From Turnera subulata (Eukaryota; Streptophyta; Magnoliopsida; Malpighiales; Passifloraceae): 64,000 nucleotides of DNA. The notes beneath the pieces are model-generated. The model searched no databases and had not been told where the DNA came from. It saw only the letters and a program-made list of their open reading frames with translations. The translations under genes and the position numbers were made by a program. The stretch spans positions 88,095 through 152,094 of the forward strand of contig JAKUCV010001404.1 in assembly GCA_028386065.3 (NCBI GenBank), read 5' to 3'. Below, piece after piece: positions 47,640-58,320 of this stretch. The stretch's first letter is position 1. Every line of letters starts with the position of its first letter.

Positions 47640-48238
47640 TCCAACCCTAATGTGATTAACAAAAACACATAGTTGCTATCTTCACAATTGATACCATCAC
47701 CCTCACTTGCATAAGTGTATGCCCATATTCTTCTTCATCCTCTTCCTCCTCCTTCTCATTCTCCTTCTGTTGTTCTAAGATAATAATTTCTTTTGTATGT
47801 TCTTGTTCTTGCTGCTTGTATTCTTCTTCTATGTGTTCTTCAACAACAATAATAATTCCTTCTTGCTTCTCCTGTTCTTCTTACTCCTGGTCCTTTTCAA
47901 CAACAATAATTTCTTCTTGCTCATCCTGTTCTTCTTGCTTCTGGTCCTTTTCAACAACAATAATTTTTTTTTGCTCCTCATGTTCTTCTTGTTCTTCATC
48001 TTGTTCTCCTTGCTCTCCATCCTGTTCTCTTTGCTCTTCTTCCTGTTCTTCCTCTTCTTGTTTCTTTTCTACATCAATAGTTTCCTCCTCTTGTTCTCCA
48101 TACTTTTCATCTTATTCTCCTTGCTCTTCTTCTTGTTCTCCCTCTTCCTGCTTCGGGTCCTTTTCTACATCAATAATTTCCTCCTCCAATTCTCCTTGTT
48201 TTTCATCTTGTTCTCCTTGCTCTTCATCATGTTCTCCT
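47640..48238 (-). pseudogene. Decayed Glu/Gln-rich repeat protein exon
   Basis: One minus-strand frame reads as Glu/Gln/Asp/Lys-rich protein with a repeated unit like EEIIVVEKDQKQEEQDEQ (four to five diverged copies: IIDVEKDPKQEE, TIDVEKKQEEE, IIVVEKDQKQEE, IIVVEKDQE, IIIVVEEHIEEE). The frame holds through an A9 run, which suggests real coding ancestry. Two in-frame stops (about 48113 and 47883) break it. The right end abuts the T2 LTR terminus at 48239. No family recognised. Frames on the plus strand (Ser/Cys- or Leu/Phe-rich) are shadows. Confidence 0.5.
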
Positions 48239-48511
48239 TGAAACACCCGTTTCCCAAAATATCTAATTTAATTAATTATAACTTGTGAAATGACAAAATT
48301 GCCTTCTGCCCGGGATACAATATAGACAACATAATTAATGTATAATTATACAATAAATTATACAAGAAAGTGAGTACGCAGCGGAAGACAAATACATATG
48401 ATAACATGTATACAATGTACTCTATGGACCCAACCCGAGGAGAGGAAAACACCGCCACCTGCTGATATGCACCACTGCTCAACGAACAGTTATCCTATAA
48501 AAGACGTGAGG

Positions 48512-48535
48512 GGTGAGACCAACCACTGTCTCACC
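48512..48535. repeat. Conserved LTR hairpin, copy in T2
   Basis: GGTGAGAC-caaccact-GTCTCACC, identical in stem and loop to 18199-18222 in T1. Confidence 0.8.
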
Positions 48536-49394
48536 ATAACAAATTAACCAGGATATACACCTATACAAATCAACCACGAATACATTGGTACATGGCAGTA
48601 AAAGTCACAGTGCACAAAGCAAGTCATCCTCAGTGCACGTCACAAGTCATCATAAAACTTTTATCCCACGTATGTATTTCATCATCTTATTTTGAATATG
48701 ATCCTTAAGATTTATTAGAGTTGTATATTTTGTTATTAGGGCCCTCTACTGTGTGCGTTGGATGCGGTAGCGACAGATCAGTCCAGGGCTCAAACCCAAA
48801 ATACTAACACACCGGAAGGGGTAAGATCCGAAATGAAAACTAACCACTGAAATACCTCAAGTGGCCGACGGCTCTCTGAGGGGTGCACTCAGTACATACC
48901 AAGACCAGGTATAAAATAACCAAAGGGTACACCCACCTTCCCCAAGGCAGCGCCTCTCTGAGGGATGCTCTCAGTAACTAAACTAACCAAGGGGCGCATC
49001 CCTCTAATCCCCAAGGCACCGTCTCTATAGTCTCTTTTTCTTCAACTCAACTCCCGAGGGGTACCCTCTCTCCCGCTCGGTGCTACCGGTCAACAACCCA
49101 CAGTAGAAAATACTTATCTTTTAATTTACTAGCTCAGTAAGTTGTTCGTGTAACATATAAAAAGTAGTTGTAGGCTCTTTTCTAACAGTGCATGAGACCA
49201 AGAACATAAGAAGGAAAAAAAGTGGCAACCAGCCTTATAACAAGTGATACACAACCAAGCCAACAGCACGCAGCATCACAAGCATAACAGCACACAAACA
49301 CGTAGATCATAACATGCAAGCATCTCAACACTTCAGTACACATAATTATTTGATAGTCTTTGGACATATTACATATGCCTCAATAAAGCCAAAG

Positions 49395-49565
49395 ATGACG
49401 ATCTCGGTTGTTTCCCTCTCGACTTTGGATCTTAGCACCCTAAAAATCTGTCTGTACAAACGATCTAGGCCTGTATTTGGAGTTTCCCTGGGGTTGGTAA
49501 GGCGAAATGGGGCGCGCAGTCTGAGGCCTATTGTTAGTGATGTGCAGCAACTCCTGATGTCCTAC
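49395..49565 (-). pseudogene. rrn26: Mitochondrial 26S (LSU) rRNA fragment
   Basis: The minus strand reads ttaccaaccccagggaaact, gatcgtttgtacagacagat, gggtgctaagatccaaagtc and gagagggaaacaacc, the bacterial-type LSU rRNA segment (E. coli position near 900-1000) in its plant mitochondrial form. It differs from the plastid 23S form here. It is a fragment with substitutions, not a working rRNA gene. Confidence 0.8.
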
Positions 49566-49911
49566 CACAGCTGGTCGGTATAAAGAGTGAATAGATTAGC
49601 AAATGCTTCGACCGATTGGGTGGCAAAGCATCTTCCTGACTAACTGTGTCGACCTTACTGGGTGCAGAGTCCTCCACCAGCTATTCTTGCTATTTTAAGA
49701 GAAGATCATCATTGTCTGACTTAGGCCTTGATGTCTTTTTTTTTTTCAATGCCCGGAATAGGAACTGAGATGATTCGATAGTGGGAACTCGTGAGCGCTC
49801 ATCCATTCTATGCTGGTAATTGAGGATAATGAAAAGATTGCATTCGCTGGCTTTGGGCTTTAGGCTACGTTCGTGCTCCTCAATCAACTCCCGGAGAACT
49901 AGGAGGGAAGT

Positions 49912-50235
49912 ATAAATCCAATTTTTTTAGAACGAGTTGAAGGAGTAGGTATTGTTAGTGCGGAGGAAGCAATAAACTGGGGATTGTCTGGACCAACGCT
50001 ACGAGCTTCTAGAGTGCAATGGGATCTTCGCAAAATTGATCATTATGAGTGTTATGATGAATTTGATTGGGAAGTGCAATGGCAAAAAGAGGGGGATTCA
50101 TTATCTCGTTATTTGGTACGAATTGGTGAAAGGAATGAATCTATAAAAATTATTCACCAAGCTTTGGAAGGAATTCCGGGCGGAGGTCATGAAAATTTAA
50201 AAAACAGACGCTTTGATTTTACTAAAGAAAAAGGC
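49912..50235 (+). pseudogene. ndhH: Plastid ndhH fragment
   Basis: One frame reads [80 protein letters not shown] and QALEGIPGG, i.e. about 100 residues of the plastid NADH dehydrogenase-like subunit H. Similarity fades after RRFD. Both ends of the gene (390+ residues in plastids) are missing and the flanks are not plastid ndh genes. It is a transferred fragment with no function. Confidence 0.88.
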
Positions 50236-51093
50236 TTGACTTCAATTTCCTACGCTAGGACGGAGCTGCTGTCGAGTGACGATTGGCCGAGGGGAGTTCC
50301 ATATCATGTAGCTGGGAGAAATCTGTGATTCAGCGAGAGAAGAAGAGGCAAAAAATGGAATAAGAATATCATTTGATTCGTCGATCCTCAAAAAAAGAAA
50401 TAAGAAAAGTCTCCCCAAAAAGTTAAACCGTCACTCATCCCGCTACGAAAGATAGCTATAAAAACGCATCTCGAACATCTTTTCGTTACCGATCTGAACT
50501 GGCTATCTCACTGCCTGCCACGCGGAGATGAAGTACCGAGATGAAGTCATACATGGCAGAGTTTACCTCATTATTCACCAAGACTATTAACTTGAGTATC
50601 GTGGCCAGTAACGGCATACCAAGGTTTATGGGTCCTCACCTGAATCATTTAGATTGCCTTGAAGCTAAAGCCATTACTTGCCTCGACATAAAACCTTGTT
50701 GCTCCTAAGGTATCAACGGTGCCTAGACATAGACAAATGCATAACATAAAGCACACACAATTTGTACCATAAGAAGAATGCATGCACATTATGTATATAC
50801 ATATACTATTAAATTACGGATAACGATCCTTGACCCGGTATAAATAAGGATTAGGATCCACTTCCAATTAGTCTTACTAACAAAACAAGGTTTGAAAGCT
50901 GGACCTCATTTTAGAATCTTGAAAACAAATTATGCTATATAGAATCCCAAGCATAATTGTTTAACTCCATTGAGCAGGAGCATAAGCCAAATTTCAAAAC
51001 AAACGTGAATTAAGTTCGCAGAGATACTGTATGCCCCATTTTCAAAAGTAAAGTTGGAGTGATTTTTTTTTTGATCATTAAGGACTACTTGCA

Positions 51094-51741
51094 TTAACCA
51101 AAGGATGGATTACAGAGATTCTGCCTCAGTAACGATGAGAGTGGAGTTGGTGGGGCGTTGACCCAGTGATGAAAGCAATGGCGCTTCAAAGCAGCCTTAG
51201 CCACCCAATCCGCCACTCTACTGGCAGCTCTACTAACATTGGAAATAAATACATGATCAGAATAAGTAAGCAAATCTCGAATGGTAGTAATAGTTGGCTT
51301 AATTTCCCAAGCAGCCAGTGCAGGATGCAATATATCATGATAGACCAAACTGGAATCTGTCTCAATACAGGCTTCAGAGAAACCTCTTGCCCTAGCAAGG
51401 AGGACTGATTCCTTAACTGCCATTGCCTCAGCAGCTAATGGCGATGAACAACCGATCCTGGCGAAAATACCATCTACTAGCTGACCATCCTTATTTCTGC
51501 AGACCACTCCAATCCCTGCCATCTTGGTCTGAGGGCAAAAAGAAGCGTCACAATTGAGCTTGATGTAGTCCCCAGCCGGCTTCTGCCATCCCTGTTGTAT
51601 GGGTGTCACAGGTGGAGAAATAGATAAGTTATGTGCATATGGTAAAGCTCCACTTTCAAGTTCACTCAACAGAAAAAGGGCTCTCCAGTGTATTTGTGGG
51701 CTGTGGGGGTGAATGGTTGAAAACCATTTCATTCCTTGCAA
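51094..51741 (-). pseudogene. LINE-4 ORF2 C-terminal part: RNase H
   Basis: 215 codons open: NCDASFCPQTKMAGIGVVCR, LAAEAMAVKESVLLAR, IETDSSLVYHDI, VSRAASRVADWVAKAAL. The Asp/Glu/Asp/Asp residues of the plant LINE RNase H pattern are visible. It is separated from the zf-RVT part (from 51743) by a stop or frame change. The protein end is CNPSFG. Confidence 0.85.
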
Positions 51742-51742
51742 G

Positions 51743-52249
51743 CTAAATGCACCAGCAGAGTATAGCTAGTTGCCTCAAAATAACATCCCTCTGTGCCGTC
51801 GGGAGAATCTCTAGCCACCTCTGCCACCATGAGGAAAAATCAACAATATCATGTCGAGACATATGCAGAGACAGAGGAGAAGCGAACCAGGTCACCTGTG
51901 AATGCTCACAAAAGAAGAGTAAGTGCTCCAATGTCTCCTCCTCTTCCTGACAGATAGGGCACATCATTGTTATTGAGCACCCCTTGTTTGCAAGCTTAAC
52001 CGACGTGGGGATAGCATTATGTGCTGCTCTCCATAGAAAGTTTTGGATCTTTGGTTGTACTTTAACTTTCCATATACTTTTCCAGAAATTGGAGTCAAGA
52101 GTTCTAGAGGTAGAGGGAATATTCCTACGATCCTGTGTTTGCATTGCATCAAAAATCACCCAATATCCCGATCTAACAGAATATTGACCATTATTATTAT
52201 AGTGCCACACTCTTTCATCAGCAAGCGATAGATTCACAAGGATCCGCAA
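51743..52249 (-). pseudogene. LINE-4 ORF2: zf-RVT region
   Basis: Reads WHYNNNGQYSVRSGYWV, FWKSIWKVKVQPKIQNFLWR, AAHNAIPTSVKLANKGC and CPICQEEEETLEHLLFFCEH. This is the zinc-binding region between RT and RNase H (C..C...H...C). Open for 168 codons. Confidence 0.85.
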
Positions 52250-52633
52250 TATGTTTTCAATCTCTTCCTCTCGGAACAGTTCTCAAAGTTTTTGAATGTT
52301 CCATAAGCCCTCATTTGTAATCAAGGATGCCACACCTCTGACAGGGTGTATACGTGGTCTGGGACTGGTTATTAGAAATGGATCCTGTGGTAACCACTTT
52401 TCTCCCCAGACCATTATTGATCTTCCATTTCCAACCATCCATTTTAAACCCAGCTCCAGTGCCTCTCTTCAATGTAGAATACTCATCCAACCCTATAAGG
52501 CTCGACTTTCTTGTTGTGCTTCTAAGAAAGAACCTTTAGGGAAATATTTTCCTTTCAAGATTCTAACCCAGAGTGCTTCTAGATTTTTCAAAATCCTCCA
52601 ACACTGACCTGCTAGGAGAGCCTGGTTGAAAGC

Positions 52634-53935
52634 CTATAAGTATTTAAAGCCTAGTCCACCTTCCTTCTTAGGCGTAGAGAGTAATCCCCAGCTCAGCCAG
52701 AGAATCTTCCGTCCATCCAGCTCTTGCGACCAGAAAAAATTGGCGATCATGCTTTGAAGCTTGGAACAGAAGGTCTTGGGAAAACGAAATACTGACATAG
52801 CATAAGTGGGCAATGCATTTAGGACAGCTTTAACCATTACTTCCCGACCCGCCAAAGATAAGATTTTTTGCCGCCATGACTCAATTTTTTGCTGAAGTCG
52901 CGTTCGAATAAAAGCCAGAGCCTGCACTTTTGATCTCCCCCAACTTGTAGGCAAACCAAGGTACGTCTCAGTAGGGGCAACAACCCTCATTTGCAGCAAT
53001 TCCCCTATCTCCTTTTGCACAGCCTCTGGTGTATTTTTACTAAAAAAGATTGAAGATTTATCGTTATTAATCACTAGACCAGACGCTTTCCCAAACCTCT
53101 CAACAATTTCCCAGATATTAGTTGCTTCTGCCACCGTAGCTTCACCAAAAAGGCAAGTGTCGTCCGCATATAAAATATGTGTCAAGGCCGGACAAAAACT
53201 GTTCAGCTTAAAACCGTTAATTCTCCCTTGACTGTGAGCATTTTCAATCATCTTGGACAAGGCCTCTGAAGCAATAATGAAGAGGTATGGTGACAAAGGG
53301 TCACCTTTGCATAAACCCCGAGAAGGAAAGAATTTTCCAGTAGGTTCTCCATTGATAAGAACATCATATGTCACAGTGGATACGCACTGCATGAGTAGTC
53401 TCGTCCAGTGGGGGTGGAAACCCATGGCCGATAATACTTTTTCAAGGAAATCCCATTTAAGCTTGTCATAAGCTTTTGCCACATCCACTTTTATAATCAT
53501 AGCACGCTTATCTCCCTTACAAAGTTTGAGAGAGTGAAAAGCTTCATGTACTATTATTATATTATCTTGAATACTCCTGTTTGGGACAAAAGCCGCTTAA
53601 TAACCAGAGACAAAGCTATCCAAGTACACTTTCAAACGGTTAGAGCATACTTTAGAAATAATTTTGTAGATAAAGTTGCATAAGCCAATCGGGCGATACT
53701 AGGATAACACTTCCCGATCCCTATTTTTTGGAATAAGGGAAATGAAATTGATATTGAGTTCCTTGAGTAACATACCCGTCTGGAAAAAGGATCTAACAAG
53801 ATCATGTACATCCTCCTTCAAGATAGGCCAAAATCTTTGGAAAAACAATCCCTGAAACCCGTCAGGGCCAGGAGCCTTCATCGTCCCCAAACCAAAGACA
53901 GCTCGTTTCACCTCGTCTTCTGTTATCTCAGCCAA
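52634..53935 (-). pseudogene. LINE-4 ORF2: reverse transcriptase
   Basis: 53935-53699 has GTMKAPGPDGFQGLFFQRFW and FISLIPKNRD, then a stop. A short damaged stretch (about 53560-53700: SVRNNxI-like, KVCSNRLK) follows. 53500-52634 has KVDVAKAYDKLKWDFLEKVL, RGLCKGDPLSPYLFIIASE, ILYADDTCLFGEA, GREVMVKAVLNALPTYAMSV. The YADD catalytic box is intact. At least two stops separate it from the endonuclease frame. Confidence 0.88.
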
Positions 53936-55221
53936 AAAAAGGAATTCATTTCCTCTGAAACAACCCGTGGAATAAGATTTAGCAGCTCATTTGGGGTGAC
54001 AGCACGGGAGGATTCATATAATTTGCCAAAATAGTCAGACATCTCTCTGTGTATACTGTCCGGGTCCTCCAGAATGATACCATTGCGAGCTTTGAGATGC
54101 CTCAATTCATTCCTCTGCCTACGTTGGATAGTAGAGGCATGGAAAAAGGAGGAGTTTCTATCCCCATAAGCAATCCACTTCACCCGAGAGCGCTGGTGCC
54201 AATACATCTCCCCCTTCCTCCAAGTAATGTCGAGCTCATTAACAATGCGATTTTCCTCTTCTCTTACTTGCACTGTATAGGGAATTTGGTGAAGCACAAT
54301 AAGAGCCGTAGTTAGCTCCTTTATCTTTTTACGAGCATTTAAGTCACCGTTAGCCCTCCAAGTACATAACCATCTCCGAGTTAACTTTAATTTTTTTGCC
54401 ACCTTAAACTGCTTTGATCCAGAGATAGTCTGCTGCCAAGTTTGTTCTACCTCTATCTTGCATTCCGGTTCCTCAACCCAGGAGCATTCAAAACGGAAAA
54501 CCTGCCTCTTCTTCCGGACTGGGCCATGCAATTGCATTATCAAGGGTCTATGATCAGAGCTGATAAGGGTTTCATGAAGAACCTGAGCATTGGGCCAGAT
54601 AAATCTCCATGGGACATTGGCCACGGCCCTGTCAATTCGGCATTGGATGTTAGCATCACCGCATCTTTTGTTAGACCACGTAAAGGGATTCCCTTTAAAG
54701 CCAACATCCATGAGATAGTGGTCATCCAGAAACAGTTGGAATTCCTTAGACTGAGAGAACCTGTATACCGCCCCGCCTTCCTTTTTATGAGACGAGGATA
54801 TCAAGTTGAAGTCTCCCATGATCAACCATGGTGAGTCCTCGCTAGGGTTTAGAGCCCCTAAGTCGCGCCAAAACTCCTCTCTTCTTTGTCTAGTAGCAGG
54901 GGCGTATACACCCGTGAAAAACCATGCTTTAGAGCCGTTTTGTTCAATTTTTGCGTGAATAAAATTAGCACACTTTGCCACTATAGAAACATTGAGATCC
55001 CCATTCCACCACAAAGACAAACCACCGGCACATCCTGTTCGCTCTACGTATTCAGCATTCTGATATAAAAGAAGTCTACGCAGTCTCTCCATAAAAGCAA
55101 TTTCCCTTTTACACTCCATGATAAACATCATAGAGGGGCAATATTTCCTCTTCAGGTTATGAAGAGTATTAATTGTTAGGTTTTGCCCTATACCCTGAAA
55201 ATTCCATGCTAGCAGCGTCAT
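53923..55221 (-). CDS. LINE-4 ORF2 N-terminal part: AP-like endonuclease (432 open codons)
   Basis: Starts MTLLAWNFQGIG at 55221. Motifs: FIMECK (catalytic Glu), GGLSLWWNG, GVYAPA, MGDFNLI (Asp/Asn), GFKGNPFTWSN, RIDRAVANVPW and SSDHRPLIM (Asp/His). All expected catalytic residues are there. After the endonuclease it runs into the linker (RSRVKWIAYGDRNSSFFHAS) and then leaves the RT frame at about 53925. The start ATG overlaps the ORF1 stop as ATGA. The domain may fold, but ORF2 as a whole is broken. Confidence 0.85.
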   Translation of the reverse strand: MTLLAWNFQGIGQNLTINTLHNLKRKYCPSMMFIMECKREIAFMERLRRLLLYQNAEYVERTGCAGGLSLWWNGDLNVSIVAKCANFIHAKIEQNGSKAWFFTGVYAPATRQRREEFWRDLGALNPSEDSPWLIMGDFNLISSSHKKEGGAVYRFSQSKEFQLFLDDHYLMDVGFKGNPFTWSNKRCGDANIQCRIDRAVANVPWRFIWPNAQVLHETLISSDHRPLIMQLHGPVRKKRQVFRFECSWVEEPECKIEVEQTWQQTISGSKQFKVAKKLKLTRRWLCTWRANGDLNARKKIKELTTALIVLHQIPYTVQVREEENRIVNELDITWRKGEMYWHQRSRVKWIAYGDRNSSFFHASTIQRRQRNELRHLKARNGIILEDPDSIHREMSDYFGKLYESSRAVTPNELLNLIPRVVSEEMNSFFWLR

Positions 55222-56716
55222 GGTTGGCTCTGCGGCTGCTCACTAGCCACGGCAGCCTGAGAGGGAACTGTGGTAACTTGCCCATCAAGATTAATGGAAC
55301 TGTCCTGGGATAACAGCTGAGAAATAAGAAGGGCAGGCTCTCTCTCCACCATTTGGGAAAGGCGTATTGGTTGATCATCATTTGGGTTCAAAGAGGGGGA
55401 AGCTCGGGCTCTAGCCTTCCAACTCCTACCTGGACTGGGAACAGAAGGATTGAGTTGGGCATGTGGTCCAACAGAAGGGGGACTTGGGCCTTCGGTTCCA
55501 CCTTCTCCTGTCGGCCTAAAAACTAAGGCCCTGTTGAGATTTTTTGCTTTTTTCAGTGTAGGTCCCCCCTCATCCAGATTCTTCCTCTTTTTTTACTAGG
55601 AACCTTGGCCATGCTCAGAAATATTCCCATGCAGGCCTGGAGTCTCTGACTGATTATTCTGACCGTTAAGCATGTTGTCACTTGAAACTCTAGCTACTAC
55701 TGGTGTCCAAACATGCGTGTTGGCTTTGGGCCCCGCATCAATTGGTTGAGGAGATTTAGTGGTCGTAGCCGTCCTATCCATAGGGGGCTCTGTCACCGTA
55801 TCCCGCCTAACAAGAGGCTCATGCGTGAGAGGGACCCATGTTTTATGCTTTTTCCTCTACTTTCTGCCACCATTGGATTTAGCAGAGGTGTGAGGGAACT
55901 GTTGGCTATGCCCATCCTTAGTGCCAGTGTCTGTATCTTCGTGCATCGGTGTCAACGCATAAGTTTGGTGCAGAGGAGTGCTCGCATGAAGCCAATGTCC
56001 ATAGCCTTTTTCTGGGAAGTCATAAACCAGAGGCATCTCATCATCGGTTCTTGAGCTACATCTTAGCATGGTATGTCCCAGCCGCCCACAGAACCAACAT
56101 AACTCCAAAATGTCTTCATATTGGAACCGAACCCAAGGCTTGAGTTCATCTGATATATTATTAGTGAAACCGGCTGGTAAAGGTTTTTCAACCCAGAATT
56201 CGGCCTTAATTCGCATGACAGGACTGGCATTTAAGATATTCTCCTTAGAGATCTCATAATCCAGAAAACCAGCAAAGGCCTCACCAATGCGACATGCATT
56301 CTCTTTATTGAGTTGTGGGAGAGGTAGACCAACGACATGGACCCAGATGCATGATTTAGACAAATCCACTTGTTCCCATGTAAGGATTGGTCAACGCTTA
56401 ATCACCAAGTGTGCATTAGCAATAAACCAAGGAGCATGCACCAACACTCTGTCAAGTTCAGCTTCTTTTTCATAAACAAATAAGAACAGGTTGAAGCCCT
56501 TACAGATTACTTTTAATTTCCAGTATAGCCCCATGTTTTTGCCAAGATGGGCTGAATAAATGACGCACTGTAGCTTCGAGTAGAGATCATCTAACCAACA
56601 AGGACTGCTTTTGAAATCCGGTGAGCTAGAGCTGCCCCTGTTTCAGTGCCGTCCGGGTTGGTATCATCGGGAGTCACCTCATCTGACTTCAGGACCAAGC
56701 TAAGTAACTCCGCCAT
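55218..56716 (-). pseudogene. LINE-4 ORF1: DUF4283/zinc-knuckle protein (broken)
   Basis: Probable start MAELLSLVLKSDEVTPDD at 56716. After a frame change it reads FAHLGKNMGLYWKLKV-like sequence and FNLFLFVYEKEAELDRVL (DUF4283 region), then at 56369-55857 MDLSKSCIWVHVVGLPLPQL, WVEKPLPAG and a complete knuckle CWFCGRLGHTMLRC. Stops at 55857 and 55596 interrupt a Pro/Ser-rich tail that ends EQPQSQP at 55218, in the same frame as the knuckle. The RNA-binding role is known from plant L1 ORF1. Confidence 0.8.
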
Positions 56717-57147
56717 GACCAAAAGAGTTTGCACCCAGTAACACAAGGAGGGAAGATGAGTCCCAAGCCAATCTTCCTTTCCGAAGGATAAAAAGAAAGC
56801 CCAAGATAACAGGACAGCCTTGCACTACCCAAATCTCAGCTCCGACGAGCAGTGAATCTTAGCAACATAAAACTTCAAGCAGAACCAAAAGGAAAATGGC
56901 TCCTCCTCAAATACCCCCCATGTTTCCTGTTTAAATTGGAAAAGTCACCATAGCCAAGAGTCACCACCAATATTCCCATCCTCCGAGCCAATCCAACTCC
57001 GAATCAATTTCCCCGAAAGGAACTGCGAGAGAAACAAAGGCCCCTTTAGGAATTTGGAAGTGGCAGTTACTGTCAATGGTCAAGGTGTTTGCAGGAGAAG
57101 AACCCCAAAAAATGGAGAGGTTTTTTAGAGAGAGAAAGTTCTAGTTG

Positions 57148-57699
57148 GAATGGTGTTTAGAAACATCGCCTGACATGAAATTCCCAACTCACATTTAAGA
57201 TAAAATAACTACTTGTAAGTGTCAACATCCTAGCTTATTGCATTAATAGTTTAATATTAAAAAAACTAGTGAAAGCATACGGGTCCATATGAGATGCACC
57301 AAGCTGAACATTAAACCAAACCCCAGAATACAATCATTATATCTTGGTGATTTAATGTATATGCATCAACCTTTCCATGTGTTCTTGCCAACATAGACGA
57401 GTAAAAGACACAAGTTCAACTAATATTATTACCACTGTTACTCAGGCCGTTACACAGCAAACAATTTCAGTAAAATAGCCTGAAGAGCTTACCAAGAAAA
57501 TGCATGATATTATCAGTTTTGAATGGGGATCTAAGACTTCGGTTTCTCCTCGAAACCATAAGAATAAAAAAAAGCAACCTGACTCCTTGCTGCCCGCAAC
57601 AACATCCCGCGCCATTTACCGATTGAACCACCAAAAGATGAAAGTGTTAACCAATGGCCTACCATGACACCTATGATAATTAAAGAGGAAGAAAGTGTG
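57148..57699. other. Sequence after LINE-4, probably rest of T2
   Basis: No gene. The left part should continue T2 after the LINE-4 insertion. ggccgttaca at about 57445-57454 looks like a gypsy LTR end but is not supported by flanking similarity. Confidence 0.3.
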
Positions 57700-58301
57700 A
57701 CTTTGAGAAGGAAAGGGTTTTAGAGTGGGGGGAGAGGACGAAGAGTGATGGAGAGAAAAAAAATCGAAGAAAAGAAAAAAGAGGGTTAGGTTTTGACCCG
57801 CCTGAAATGGCCCAAAATATTACTGGACCCGACAAACCCTCGAGCTCATAATCCGGACTACGTGATGGCCCATAAAACCAAACAACCAGAGGAGCCCATA
57901 CCAACCAAGGTGTTTCCCGGGAAGCTCCAAGATGGTCCCAAGACTCAAGGTTCCCGAGGAAGCTACACAATGGTCCCAGGACCCAAACCGGAAGCCAACC
58001 TGAGGCAGCATGTACTAGCTCAGAGGACACTTCCCTCGGCATCCCCGAGGAAGCTCTCCGGCAACCCAAGGATCCCGACGGGAACCACGTGAAATTTGAC
58101 TTCTCAAGCAAGTCAAGTCAAGACTTACTCAAGAAGTTAGGAATCAGCTCCTTAAAACATGGAGCAATTCACGAAAAAGCAGGGCCACCAAAACAATGTA
58201 TTTGGCTCTATAAATAGAGAGCCCTCATTTATGTACAAAACTAATGGCAAATTGGAGAGATTAATACAATTTCTATTTTCTCTCTACATTTTTTCATATC
58301 A
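57700..58301 (+). mobile_element. Ty3/gypsy LTR (Tat/Ogre-like by primer site), left edge uncertain
   Basis: The region contains direct sub-repeats (ttcccgaggaagct, ttcccgggaagctcc, atccccgaggaagctc) and a strong TATA box followed by ...ttttcatatca, the likely LTR end, at 58301. A primer-binding site follows at once. No gag-pol follows within the window, so it is a solo or truncated LTR. The lineage guess rests only on the TGGCGAC primer site. Confidence 0.55.
58207..58216 (+). promoter_or_regulatory. TATA box of the 57.7-58.3 kb LTR
   Basis: tctataaatagagagcc, an excellent plant TATA match, about 90 bp before the LTR end, in the place expected for the U3/R promoter. Confidence 0.65.
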
Positions 58302-58302
58302 G

Positions 58303-58320
58303 TTGGCGACCACAATAGGA
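58303..58320 (+). other. Primer-binding site after the LTR
   Basis: ttggcgaccacaataggagc directly follows the LTR end. The TGGCGAC start is shared with primer sites of Tat/Ogre-type gypsy elements. Confidence 0.5.

Larger units (their letters stand above)
49388..50577. other. Nuclear insertion of organellar DNA (NUMT with plastid segment)
   Basis: LTR similarity to T1 stops near 49388 and resumes near 50577. Between lie a fragment of mitochondrial large-subunit rRNA (minus) and a fragment of plastid ndhH (plus), separated by about 350 bp of unassigned sequence with organelle-like character. The 50240-50560 part is also unassigned. Because plant mitochondrial genomes themselves carry plastid pieces, a single mitochondrial insertion would explain both. 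The exact edges are uncertain. Confidence 0.7.
48239..51061 (+). mobile_element. T2: Ty3/gypsy-type LTR remnant, interrupted by organellar DNA
   Basis: Begins tgaaacacccg, close to the common TGTAACACCCCG start, followed by an attaattat tract. It shares with T1 the blocks gggatacaatat, acgcagcggaagac, acccgaggagaggaaa, the hairpin, and further on (50600-50700) ggtttatgggtcctcacc ~ ggtttataagtcctcacc. Between about 49388 and 50577 it holds organellar sequence, and at 51062 LINE-4 begins. The part beyond LINE-4 (from 57148) probably continues the same LTR, but its terminus was not found. Confidence 0.6.
51062..57147 (-). mobile_element. LINE-4: nearly full-length plant L1-like element
   Basis: The minus strand carries leader, ORF1 (zinc knuckle), ORF2 (endonuclease, RT, zf-RVT, RNase H) and a poly(A) end (T-run at 51063-51072). 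Likely target duplication: agttggagtg before the T-run (about 51051) and agttggaatg after the 5' end (57148), one mismatch. The leader starts AGAACTTTCTCTCTCTAAA on the minus strand. Catalytic motifs of endonuclease, RT and RNase H are all kept, but several stops and frame changes remain. It interrupts T2. Confidence 0.9.

Noticed and set aside
47797..48288. Plus-strand Leu/Phe-rich 163-codon frame as a membrane protein
   Set aside because: It is the antisense shadow of the Glu/Gln-rich repeat frame. Composition is pure simple sequence with no helices of normal make-up.
49984..50328. A working nuclear gene for NdhH
   Set aside because: Only about 100 of roughly 390 residues match, with no start, no transit peptide and loss of similarity after RRFD.
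57793..58111. Frames of 99 and 143 codons on opposite strands
   Set aside because: They lie in LTR U3 sequence with sub-repeats upstream of a TATA box, and neither has a recognisable domain.
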